Shown here: one piece after another, positions 48,329 through 60,975 of the stretch
Numbering within the stretch: position 1 is the first letter of the stretch
Layout: every line of letters begins with the position of its first letter
Assembly: GCA_029964075.1 (NCBI GenBank)
Contig: CM057130.1
Coordinates: 7,564,001 to 7,628,000 of the forward strand
Origin: Patiria pectinifera
Lineage: Eukaryota; Echinodermata; Asteroidea; Valvatida; Asterinidae
Direction: 5' to 3'
Length of the DNA stretch: 64,000 nucleotides
Translations under genes and position numbers: made by a program
The notes under the pieces: generated by a model
Told to the model about the DNA's origin: nothing
The model's database searches: none
What the model saw: the letters and a program-made list of their open reading frames with translations, nothing else

Positions 48329-51300
48329 ATAATTTAATAAAAATATTGATTTAAATATAGCGCACAAATCAACCAGACAATTGTTTTCAACATGTAAACC
48401 AGAAAGACTGATTAAATCAATGCATTAATGTTTCAAGACATAATCTCTCCACTCACAGTAGGTGGTGTCGTGAACTGACGGAATTTGTTAGCTTGTACAT
48501 CCACAAAGAATGCAGCTAATTATTTTTGGGTTAATCATTAGCCCCATTCTGAAGTCTGAGCAATAATTTAAAAAACAGGGTAGTACTTCTTCTGAAAAAA
48601 AGAAAAGAAAAGAAAATCAGTCGAAGGATTATTATTGATCGAGTATCTGGTGTTGCGGCCCTAATAAAAGACCTGCTTGTCCAGTAGAAGTAATCCGATC
48701 TCCAGCGTTTGATATCGCAGCATACCAGACAATAAATTGCTCCAGAGATGCACGTTTTTTTGAGACGATTGGCTTCATTGAAAAAGATTTCTCTACACTC
48801 CTAACCTGTGCAGCACACTCAGAATCAGACTGATGAATAGATAAATTTAGAACTCTTTTAGAATTTTGTTCCTTTTTGTTTGGACTCCATTTCAGTTGCG
48901 GTAACAATTTCATCCAAGACTTAGACTTTTGCTGTTATGTCACTTATATGCGTCCAGATTTCATTCCAATAATCGTACGTAAACATTTTGTTAGTGTACA
49001 TGTACATACACTTGTTGTTCACGTATGTACATGGACGTGTATTTGGCTCAGACGGTCAGTGCATTAGAATAAACCGAGGGCATAAACATGTTTTTATCCA
49101 GTGTCTTTCCACCCACACAATTCATATTGACATCTTTTTCTCTTATTTTTGCCCTCACTTTTTTGTCTTTTATTTTTTTTGGGTGGGTGAGAACAGTATC
49201 TTTTTTTTTGGACAATCGTACAAGTTAACATGTCAATCAGATCGTTATAATGGTTGTGGACATTCGGAGCATTTGAAATGACTGTCGTTTTATTCTTTCT
49301 CAGTTTTATCCTAAATTATTTTAGCCACACTTTCATTCTCTCAAGACTCGTTTGTTTTGTAAAAAAAAAAGAAGAAAAAAAAATCCCACTCTTTTACTCT
49401 CATAATTGTGAACACCAAAAAGGAGAAGACACAAAAAAAAGAAGAAAAAAAATATATGTGAACAAATTCTGATAAAAATGACTTTATTTCAAATCGATGT
49501 GGATGAAAGTAACTTAATTGTGCTGTTTGCTGTTCAGGTAGAATATTGTTAAAAATTCGGTAAAGGTTTTTGTTTTTTTATTTTGTTGTGTGGTTAGAAA
49601 ACTGGATTTCTGGGATTGGGAAATGAAAAAGGTTTTCAAATAATTGCCTTGTAGCAAAAACAAATGTATATGTAGCACAGATTCGAAGAGACTAAGCTTT
49701 GAAGATCTCTGTGTTTTTTAGGTATACTACATTCTCTCCAATTTCGAAAGCTCAGCTTTTTTTGTAATCCCCCTCCCCCCAACACAACCTGTGTCAGACA
49801 CCCACACAGAAGCAGTTCCACTCAAACACCCACACAGATCTAGGGACTGGGAGGCTTTTTTTCCCTCCCTGGTAACTTGTCCAAACATCTCAAGGAGCGA
49901 AAAAAACATGCATTTTCTGCTGAGCTCAAAACCGTTGGCATTTTTTAAGGTGTAGCGCCTGGGGCAAGGCAACAGTTCATATGCATTGAGAAATGCTGAG
50001 TACTACCCTATCGGTAGTCGAAATAGTTAAATTGGTTGACTCTAAGAAAAGAAAAGAAAGCTTGCACTTTCATTTGAACTTAGTGAAATAGGGACCCTGA
50101 TATCCATTGGCTAATTTTGAAATGAAAAATAAAAACCATATAAACTTTTATTAAATCAGGCAGATAATTTGAATTATTCAGCTTATCTTTTTAGAAGACC
50201 TTAAGATAGTTGGGTTTTTCCCCACATATTATACAAGTGATATCACAAAAAAAATATTGAGCAAAAAATTATGCTACGTGTATAATATTTTAAGTGTAAA
50301 ACTTCAGTAACTGCCAAAGAATTTTGTCTTTGTTGTAGATGTTGTATCTGAACTTAATATCCTGTATCAAAGACAAAATCAAGAAACTAAATAAAACAAA
50401 CAAACAAACACAATTGTGTTCGGAAGATGTGATACTTAAATTTTCTTTTTTTTAAATTCACAATTAAAAAAAAAAAATAATTGATGAAATTCGTTTTTTA
50501 TCATTCTTCCCCTGGCATTTCACTTGTATTTTCACACAAGGAACACATCTGATATCCTACAGTAAAAGACCTCTCATACTGTCTGAAGTGTTGACACGGA
50601 GCCAAAGAAGACGGCTCATATCTTGTAATAATATTCTAATACTGAATCTGCAAAGCTGGAATTTGCAGGGCTTAGACCTGGCACAAAGAGCGTGGACAAC
50701 ACTTGGATGCCGAAGAATAAATAGGGCATAAAAAATACTGAAGCACCAAAGTAACAACCAGCTGATGGGAAGGGGAAAAAGGAAAAGAAATATAATTGAC
50801 TTTCATGCCAGAAGGAAAAGTCGTTGATATAATTCAGCGCCCAGCTGGAGTCTCCAGCAAAGCTCCCTGCTTAGGGTGTTATTGAATGCGAAATCGATGC
50901 TCATTAAAGGAACACGTTTTGTTCAAGAGCATCTGTACGCTTTCGGCAAATTTCAAATTGTAATACTACAGACTTGCATCCCCAAACATGTACATGTATG
51001 ATTGTAAGGGGTAGGTGATTGATATTGTTATGATAAAAATTATCTAGTTTTTGTTATTTTCATCTTTTAGAGATGTAAATTTTAATCGGTTGCACAAGAG
51101 AAAATTGACAAAAGCTGACCATTAAAATGAGACATGCTGTTGGCTCTTCTGCCTGTTGGCTATTCACAAGCACGATATCACAGGTGTAATAAGAACCATG
51201 TTGAGGGGCAGAATATGCAGGCGATTTCAGCAAAATAGGCAAAAGACTCTCCACTGTACAAGCAGTCTTGTACATGTACTTCAGTTCATGCCTGATCACA

Positions 51301-53460
51301 CATGCAAATATATACAGTTGCCACCCGCTCTCCAGACTTAGGATTTTTCCTTTTCCGTTCCTGTTTCCTCATGGCCTTGCTGGAGGCATGCTCTCTCAGT
51401 CTACATTCTAGTTTATCTCTCTCTCCCCCCCCCCCCACCCACCACCGCATGTTATCAATTTGACCAAGTACATGGAATGTTGGTTACCAGGGGTCCCGGT
51501 CCCCGGGTAGGGGAACATTAGCGATAATTGCAAACGGACGCCAGTGTTTCTAGACCTGAACGAGACCGTGAACATGATGAGCAGAAATGGGAACTGGTGT
51601 ATAGATTTAGAAGAGATATGGGAAGGGAAGGGGGCGGTATTAAGATCATAATTACACATTCTGATCAGGACTCACTCCATCCCTGGAATCATTTTTGTAA
51701 TTGTAAAAAGCTGAAGGACTATTTTTGATACAAATGCTCTCGATGCCCTGAGTTGAAATGAATCGTTTTTCTTTGCAAGGAAACAATTTTGTACGAAGAC
51801 ACTTTGTAAAATGTCATCAAAACTTTTCGCAGTCTGAAAAAAAACAACCCGAAGTGAATAAAATGCCTCGAAGATGTAAAATGTATTCAGGGCCTTGTAA
51901 ACTAAAGGATAATAAGTTTCCAAACTGGAAAAAAAATAGTGAACTAAAATCCTCGCATACTTTGAATTTGGCATTGCGTTGTTGTCCTGTATACATTGGG
52001 AAGAGGTTTACTTCTAATATTAACAAATCATAAAATAACACAAAAGCTGTTTTCTCTAAATCATTCAGTTGCCAGGACGCATTTTTTACTACAATTAGTC
52101 TAAAGAAAGTCTGTAAAGGATGCCACATTCACATTTCTGACTTGATTTGGGTTTTTATTTCCAGAGTGGTTTATGTTTTTTGAAGTTAACATTTTTGCAG
52201 TAGATTATTAAGAGTGTAATTCTGTTGTGCTGTTCCGTTACAAACAACATATTGTTATTTTTCCGGGAGAAATTTCTTGAAAACTGGAGCAAGGACTTCG
52301 GCGATGATGCATAATGCTTGGACTAATAAGACTTGCGGACGGCCAGTCCTTCCAGTATGTCATCACTAGCCGTCCCTGACGAGTGCTTCTCAGCGATATG
52401 TCGTCAGCGTTCTTGGAAAGGCAGCTCCCTCTGAAACGCAATCTGGGACAGACAGACGAGATGTTCAAGGGAGAGCAAGCAGCGTCGACCAAGTGTGGCT
52501 CAAATGTTGCAGAGATCTCTCGACTGGTATTAATACCGTTTTAATTGAGGACTTCTGAGTCAAGGGTTTGGCAGCTCATCAGCTTTTGTTTGTTCCTGTC
52601 TGAGATCAACAGAACAAGATGTAAATTTTTCCCCCCTGCCAAAGTCATCGGTTTCCTCATTCCAGGAATGTTGTTACTTCCACGAAGCCCATCTGTAAAT
52701 GGGTTGCGGATGTCTTCCTCAAACATCTCCCTAGTCATTCGTGGCTTTGCTAAGGACTGCGTAGTCACGTCTGCCGCTCTTTAATTTGCTGTCCAAATAT
52801 TCTCTCGGCCTGTCAACTTTGGCATTAGGGTACATTGTCCCCATTACTTCTGGATGTGTTTATTTTCTCACTTGCCTTTCATGAGCGATGTTCATAGCTT
52901 CCGATGAAGCTATAAAAAAGAAGAAGAGGAAAAGCGGGTCAGATTTTTTCTTGTTGGAGTCCGCGAGGTAGCAATCAGTCATAGATACTGGGCATTCTTT
53001 GATAGAGACTGGCACGCTGTTCTTCTCTGCTGTATGTGTTTTGACGTTCACCAACAGTTGCATCAAGAATTAAGTCGTCACAAATGTTTGAGTTTGATCA
53101 CGATTCTTTACCACCGTACCGCATTCTTGTCACTGAAGCTATATGCGGGAGCTGTGCCGAGGCCTAGTACAGCATTTCAGCATTCTTTTGTTGTTGTTGA
53201 GAACCTTGTAAAGAATTATCCACGAGCAGCTATTTTGATGTATATGAACTGCAGTCTCTGAAGATACAAGCCGTTCTTTTGATATTCGCAGTGATAAAAC
53301 AGCCGCTCAGGAAGTACTCAGCAATTCTCTAATCTAAGGAAACAGTCAACGTTCATCCACATCGTCTGTGTTACTGTGGAGTTCTATTTTGCGTAATACC
53401 ATATCTGCCTAGTTTGGAGTAGTTGTCACGCAAGGTTTTCGTCATTTTCCTGCTATCGGA

Positions 53461-53521
53461 ATGATAAAGGCCAACATGCAGCGACTGTTCTTGTGTCTGG
53501 GATCGTCTGAGCGAGATTCAA
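53461..53521 (+). CDS. candidate alternative first exon (GEF2-only isoform)
   Basis: An ATG at 53461 opens 20 codons (MIKANMQRLFLCLGSSERDS) and runs straight into a consensus donor GTAAGT at 53522, phase 1. An in-frame TAG at 53410-53412 precedes the ATG, so the coding part begins here. The donor phase equals that of the SH3 exon (36086), so both could splice to the same downstream acceptor. Vertebrate KALRN/TRIO make short GEF2 isoforms (Duet/Trad type) from promoters between the SH3 and GEF2 exons. Position, phase and start fit that arrangement, but the peptide itself is not recognisable and ORFs this short occur by chance. Confidence 0.35.
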
Positions 53522-53610
53522 GTAAGTTTGTTTTCATCTAAGAAGGTTAACTTTGGTTGATCACCGGGGAAGTAATACAATGTAATACAGTGTAGTACAT
53601 GTGCTAATGG

Positions 53611-53962
53611 GTTTTACCCTCTTGCTATTTAAACAGTCACAGACAGTCAAAATGTCCATCCACTTCCTATGCTATACTTTTAACAAAGGCTAGTCACCAG
53701 CAGTCAGATTGAATGTCAAGCAAGCACTGTGACTAGTCAAAGTCAGTCAACAGACCATGAACAGACAAAGCAGGCAAGTTGTAGGCACAGCTGGCTTATC
53801 AATTACCCAAAGTAAAGCTGTATCGAGTTCCATAAACAGTCACAGCCAGTCAATCTTGCTTTACGTAAGCTAGGAATTCTTAACTGTTGGGAACAGTCAC
53901 TTGATTGATTTTGACTGAAAGGACTACTTGGCACAGAATGTACGTTTGCATAGGAGAGTTAG
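53611..53962 (+). repeat. dispersed repeat C, copy 2
   Basis: Collinear with 6555-6892 (CAGGCTAGTCACCA, GTAGGCACAGCTGGCT, ACAGTCACAGCCAGTCAATC, GCACAGAATGTA). It begins 90 bp after the candidate first exon at 53461. Confidence 0.78.
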
Positions 53963-55439
53963 TCAAGGAAAAATACACTAAAGGAATACATCAACTGAGG
54001 TGCGAGTACAGTTTCTGAGAATGTGAAATCATAAAACCATGGCAGGCAGGAAACACATCCTTCAAAGAAAAAAAAAACTTGTCAAGGAAAAATGAGAGGT
54101 GTGGCTTTCACAAGTGATTGATTAGTCAGATTGATGACATTCATAAGAAGTTGCATACAGACTCAGAACCGACGCCAGCTAGTTGATTTTAATTATGTTT
54201 GGCTCTTTACTGATTTATTACCATCTGAGTACACAACTGGTCAAGTTTCTTTGTTTATATTACAGAATTATGAAGATTAAGGAAGTCTGACAAAGACACA
54301 CTGAAAATATTACATATTCTGTTCTCGTGGTGTTTTGTAATACTGTAGATTGAAGGAAATCTTTAGCTCTTGATTTTGATGAAGTTATTGTTAGTGACCT
54401 GTTCATTAGAAGCGGCTCAGAAATGTGTCTGTAGAGTGTAGATACATGTATCTGGTAAAAAAAAAAATAAAAAATAACATTAGGCTCAGTTGCAGGTCAT
54501 TTGATGGGATGGTTTCAAAAAGATTCATGTGTCAAATGAATTACCTGCGAAGGATTTTCAAAAAGTGGTATTTTAAAATGAACCAGTTGATGTGAAGATC
54601 ATCTGTCAGTGGCATGGGATAGGTCGGAACTCGTGCAACAGTTGCAAGAAAGCAAGCATTGAAGACCGTTTTCTTCCCTGTCCGCCCCCTCCTTTTTACT
54701 CAATTTTCAGCTCCTTTACTTTCGTTCACACTCGCTTCTCTCTCCAACACATTGACTAAAAACCCTCTCGGGACCCTTCCGAATGAAAACACCAAGGGAA
54801 CGAAGAAAGAAAAAAAAGTGTAACGCAAGACATGGATGGACCGGCTGGGGATATTGTCTTTCGGTTTCACCGTGGTGAAATGCTCACTGGTGCTATGCAA
54901 TGAGGTACGCATTGACTTCAACCTCAGCAGGTCTAGTACCGAAGATGAATTTGGCGCACGTGGAGAAAGAGAGGTGACAAGCGATAGATGGGGGTTAATT
55001 AGCATAGGTGGCGGGGCGATGCTGTCAAATATCAATGATTTGTAGCTGCGCATCATGGCGTATGTAGCATCCTTATTCAAACAGGATTAATCGATATCAG
55101 CATGGATATCAATATTGATAAGTTTTTTGTTGTGTCTCGTTTTGAAAAAATCATCTGTTGGCCATGGAAATGCCACAAACTATTGCCTGTTTACTCATGA
55201 AGTGTTCCTTGGGTTCGGTAGAAACTTGTCGTGGAATTTGTGGGCTAAAAGCCGATGTCCTTTTTTTTTTGAGAGGTGTCCATAGGTAAGGGGAGGGGGG
55301 AGGGTGGGGTGGGGGACGAACCTGTGTTCACACGGACAGAGTGCCCATCTTTCTGTCAAAGCAATTGGGCCAGTCTCTGTATAATGCTGCTGCTGTGGGG
55401 GGATCGCCACATCTACTCCACATTGAGCCTGTTACCTTC

Positions 55440-55605
55440 CCAGCATTGAATAATGCCGGTACCCATTTAACACCTGGGTTGAGAGGAGTAATTTAGGTAA
55501 AGCGCCTTACTCAAGGGCACGACAGGCACGGCCACGGCGAGGCTTGAACCCACAATCCCACGATCATGAGGCCTGTGCTCTACCGCTAGACCACACGTGC
55601 CAAAA
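55440..55605 (-). repeat. tRNA-derived SINE (different family)
   Basis: The reverse complement starts GGCACGTGTGGTCTAGCGGTAGAGC (A box), contains GTGGGTTCAAGCC (B box), and continues as GTGCCCTTGAGTAAGGCGC, a body common in deuterostome SINEs. Not a functional tRNA: the stem pairs poorly and the SINE body follows. Confidence 0.7.
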
Positions 55606-55900
55606 ACAGACCTAAGGTTTCGTAGACCTAAACCCCACGTTGAATCATCGTCCTTAAAAATGGGGTGCCTCACTTCACCCAGGGACCACTACCAGACCAG
55701 AGACCTATATTTAAATTCCCATCATATCCAGGATATTTGCTTAAACGTACATCCCTCCATCATCAGACGAAGAGGACTTTGAGTGAACCGCACTACTTTA
55801 TTGCCTGTCTGCAAAGTACAATGATTACTATTGATTTAGGTTACTGTGTATTGAAACAGCTGTCTTCTGCATTTTTCTTCATTTCTTGTTTACCTTATTT

Positions 55901-55918
55901 GTGTGTGTGTGTGTGTGA
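55901..55918 (+). repeat. (TG)n microsatellite
   Basis: Nine dinucleotide units. Confidence 0.9.
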
Positions 55919-58900
55919 TTGGAGAATGTGATTCTGGAAGCCTGGGAAGTCATGAACAAATGGCAGCAAACTTGGTCGTGTCTTTTCTACTCATGCCTGG
56001 AATAATATCACGAACGTGCATGATAAGAGAAAAATTGATTTCTAGAGATATTCCCCTCAGCGCTGCTCCCCCCCCCCCTCAAGGAACGAAGGACTGCAAT
56101 TGCATTAAGAATTGAAGATAGATCAGCATTGAAATCTTAAAATGGAAATATAAATTAAGTCTTGCACAATTACTAAAATGAAACATGACCCTGGGGTGAA
56201 GAAAAAAAATTTGAACGAAAAATAAGTAATTTGAACAATTTCAAATAGGTTCAAGCTTCTGCAACAACCTTAAAGTACCAAGGTAAGGTTTCAAGTGTGG
56301 ATAAGAATAATACTATAATGTGATTTGGTAGTCCATAAATATGTTTTTCTTTTTTAATATATTCGTATGCACTTGGTTTTGATAAATTACTGGTTAATGT
56401 TGTAGCTTGTAGGCCATTTAGATGCAACTAGAAAGGACAAACTGCAAGACTTCTGTATGCATGAACCTGCGTCACAGTTCAAGACTTGTCTTGAAAAATG
56501 GCTCTTAAACCATTAGACACTGTATACCGAACCTAAAAGCGTCCTGCCTTCAACTCCATTATACTGCCCCAAACTGCCCCAGCTCTCTTTTGTTTTGTGG
56601 ATTCAAAAGAGAATAAATACAATGTAATACAATGTAGTACATGTGCTAATAGGTAAAACATATTTTGTGGCATATTACCCAATTGTAATGTTAAACCTCA
56701 TGTGCATTTTTTTCCCACATAATTTATTCCAGTTTTGGATGCAGACATCGAAATTCGACCATGGCATATATATTTTGCCCCTGACAGCATGGTTGCCATG
56801 TGTCATATTAGAATGCAGTTAAAATATTATCGGTCAAGCTTTATGCAAATTTGTGAAACATGAATCCTCACCTGTAATGGTTGATATCTTCGTGCTCCTC
56901 ATGTTTTGTAGATTGGGGAAAAAAGTTACACCAGTTTTGTTCAGTCTGAGAAAACATCATTTAGGGTCAACTAAAGTGGTTCAAAATGTCAACATACATA
57001 TTTAAGCTAGGTCATTTATAAATTACTTTTGGGAGTAGGGTGGAGAGAAATATATGAAGTGAAGTAATAAAAGAAAAATGAAAATACAGGCTTTGACACC
57101 GGTGCAAGCTTGCATTGAGAACAGCTGTCAGTTATGGACTTGATGTTTGAGATGTGGAGAGGAGGAATAAAAAGCCTTCTGAAATATCCCCAGGAAATCA
57201 CCGAACGGCAGAAAGGTCTTCTTTTTCGTTCTTTTCCAGGGTGCAAAATAAACAACGGCGATACTGGCAGTGATCGCTGACATTTGGGTACAGCTAAACG
57301 GCCCTAAGCGTACGTGTTTATAAGTGAAGTATGCGCTTGATCAAGAGCGATTGGTTAGGGGCTTTAATCAAGATAGGCCGCGATCGGATCAGTTTGTATG
57401 CCGTATGCGTGACCTTACGAATCAGGTGATTGCTTATAACTGGGGCCAAACGAGGACCAAAAGAAGAAGTATTAAACAAAGCTAAACAAAACAAACCAAA
57501 AACCCCTAAAACAAAACAAAACAAAAATGTTGAAAAGTCTTCATTTCATCTAACAAATTATCTCCATCAAGTTAAGAAACTACTGGGCACAGAGTTGGAC
57601 TCAATTGCAACACAGTGTATTTCAGATTCAGGTTTTGCCTGCAAAAAAATCACAAAAATTAACTTGTTTTCACAAATAAAATGGTAAGAGGCTTCAACCA
57701 ACTGACCTGATGCAAAATGTATGAAATTTGAAAGTTTTAGGATCTGACATAGTATATTCTTAGTGTAAGAGTTAATGACATCATGGAGGAATAACATCAA
57801 ACAGGCAGGCACAAGTTAAAAAAAAAATGCATTGAGTACAGACACAACGTGAGACCGTCCCCACTTTTACAATTTAAATACGGACAAGAAAATCAAGGCA
57901 TCTAGCATGTCAAGAGTGTTTTTACACCGAGGACAGTAAGTGGAGTATGTTGCTTTTGGCCTTCCCCCATGACAAAACTGTTTGGAATTTTTTTTTTTTT
58001 TACCACCCGCATAATCTAACAGCAAGATCGCAGTCAACGTTCAGATTGAACTGGACAGAAAACCTGCAATGCCTCAAGCAATCACAGGATGATGAGCCAC
58101 TGCAGTTAAGTTTATCATTGTGCAGCTTTGCATGAGCGGCCAATGGCGATGCTGCATGTGCATAGCTCCTCCCGCTTCTAAAAGGTCACTGTGAATACAT
58201 GCATAAGTAATTGGGGTCAGCCTGGCAAAATCAGAACTCTCTGCACATGTAGCAAATCCATCTCGTTGGTTCTACCTTGTCATCAGTCTCCGGCGATGGT
58301 ATAGATCGACATAAAATTAAGTGTTGGGTCGTGCCACGCTTGTAGGTAGCATTTCAGTAAATGGTTGATTATCTGTGGACGGCATGTACTGGGAACTGTG
58401 GTGATGTACAGTAGCTTCTTATGGGGAAAGGACACCCTTGGAAAACATACACAAGCGACTCCAGCACTGTAAGTTCTTCCTATTTGAAATCTCTAGGTGA
58501 AGTTTTCTTATGTCTTCTGTCTTTCTGTTGCCGCTCAGAACGTGTCTCTCTAATGATTGGGCATTATTTTTGTCCTTGTTTTCAAATCATATCCTTGTAA
58601 TTATAACAACCGTGCTGTATCATTGGCTGTTAAAATCAACTTTTAGGGTTTCGCATTCACTGGTTTTTAAAACCTGCAAATGTGAAGACCCTAAATTGAG
58701 AAGGGAAACAAATCTTGTTTCTCCATTTTTTTAGTCCTAATTATGCACACTGCAGCATATCGGACCCAACCAGTTCATTTGATATGGTCTGTCCATGGAT
58801 TTAGATTGGTTTTACTAACCACAAGTTGAGAAATTGGAGGCAAAAAGTGAAACGATTGCCAATTTGTATTGATGATAACATTGTCCTGAGGCAGGTAATT

Positions 58901-60466
58901 AATAATATGGTTGCTCCCGTTTATAATGAAAATAATAACAACAAAATCGATAACAAACAGAGTGCTTTATTCAAGCATATACATAAGGCGCACAGGTTTT
59001 TTTCTTCAGATTTTGTACGACTAATTGCCCAGGCCAGTTGAATTGGCCCCAAACAAAACCCATAGATTTATTGCACAGCAGAGTCGTTAATCATATTCTA
59101 CGGTTGCAATTTTAATGCAAACAAATCCTACACGGGTAATTTGCAGTCATAAACAAACAATATTTCAAGTTGTCCACAACGGAATTGTAAGTAGGCTTTT
59201 TTTTTGGTTTTGTAGGCTCCTGTTACATTGATCAAACCATTATATTGTTTATTACCAGTTGAAGTCTTAAATTATATCTGCAAGTCATTTTGTATCACGG
59301 CATGTTTTCATATCCTCGTTAGTTTTGTGATGTTTTTTTTATTTTCCCCCTTGTTTAACAACAACTAGGAACAACTGTATTGCCGTGTATACATATCACC
59401 TCACTGAAAAGCAAAAACCAAATTGTATAAATCATACTCTGTATTCAGCATTTCCTACATATGATTGTGGTCACTCCTACTTGTTGGGCTTGTTCCCAAA
59501 TCGTTTTCTTCCTTTCCATGAATTCTTGAAGCTCTTGTTCCCCGAGCTGTGATTGGGTTGTATGTCATTGACTTGTAATTAGCCAGTTCACCGTGGTGTG
59601 ATTTCATTATGTTGTGCATAATTAATCATACACACAGACCGACTGCATCTTGTGTTCAAGCCATTCCAAGATTTTTTTGGTTTTCAAATTTGGTCCCTTT
59701 CTTTCAAGTGCACATGAAGACGTTCAGTTGCCGTTAAGCCTCCAAAATATTACTTAGTAATGTTAAATGTTGTCATATCTTCTGCCTCCCTGCCCTGAGC
59801 CGGTATGCCGATTCGTAAATCCTGACATTAACTTGCTTTTTCATGATGTTCAAGCAGCAGTACAACAGTAAAATAGTAAATTATCTTTCCTTCAAATGTC
59901 ACAAGAATTTTTTTTTATTCTATTTTTCCCCAGTAAGTCACTTTGTCATTTATTTCTGGACTAACTCTTTTAAGGTTATTGGTTGAATGCTTGATGTGTT
60001 TGGGACAAGCATTTTAATTCATCAGTTAAGAGTGCTTTAAATTTTCTCGCTCGTCAAAAAAATTCAACCCAAAAATCCACCAAATACTCAAGATATGAAA
60101 TATAACTCCCTACCCCCTCCCCTGAAAAGGGGTTGGGGCAGAAATCCAAAATGAGATTCACAATCCAGAAATTCTGATTGATAATCCCCTTTCTTCAGCG
60201 ATGGACTATTTTCTAACAAACCAGTTCCATATATTGTGATTTGCGTTGCTGCGGGGCAAGAGAGCCTCAGTAGAGGCCAGAGTTGACTTTAGTAATCCAA
60301 TTATGTTTACATTGAATTTAATAATAAAACAAAATCTGCCGTTCCCACCCGCTGGTTGTTTATATTCGGTAATTGTCGATTCCTACTCTAACTGTGCCAT
60401 TGAGTACAAGTAACTGTGATAAGAGAATGCTTCTTTTGAAATTGAGATTTTTCAAAGTCTCGTTAA

Positions 60467-60975
60467 AGGGAATATACAACATTTGCAAACATCGAAAAAT
60501 AAAACTACCAAGTTTTAACGAAATACCTTACTAGGATGTTGGTCAATGACAGTCTAAAGCATCCTGTAAAATTATGGCACCTGGTGTCGAGTCATTTTCA
60601 AGAAAATTGTATTTTTGTATACATTTCCAAAGGTGGTCGGCCGACCACCATTGGAAAACCTAACTATTTTCAACTACTGCTCCAAATTTACAATTTTTTT
60701 CAGTCCAAATTTTGTTTGCTATTGGTTACATGTTCATGAACGGTGCAGGCCAGCTAGACTGGTTCCCTTTTCTTACAATTTTCCGACATCTATAAATTGA
60801 TCCATTTTATCTTTAAACCAGACTACTTAAACAGTTTTGTTTTTCTTGGTTTTTCAAGCATTTTCGAACACAAAACTTCAAACATGTCAGTTAAACAATA
60901 TTTGATCTACTATACTAACCCCTCAAATAGTTCATTTCTGAGAATTACAGCAAAAGCCAATGATGTACATTCCCT
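60467..60975. mobile_element. TTAA-flanked MITE E, copy 3
   Basis: TTAA at 60463-60466 and 60976-60979. Ends AGGGAATATACAACATTTGC and GATGTACATTCCCT. 509 bp, same orientation as the other two copies, central hairpin at 60624-60657. Confidence 0.85.

Noticed and set aside
55520-55605. tRNA gene on the minus strand
   Set aside because: The tRNA-like head is followed by a SINE body and its stems are imperfect.
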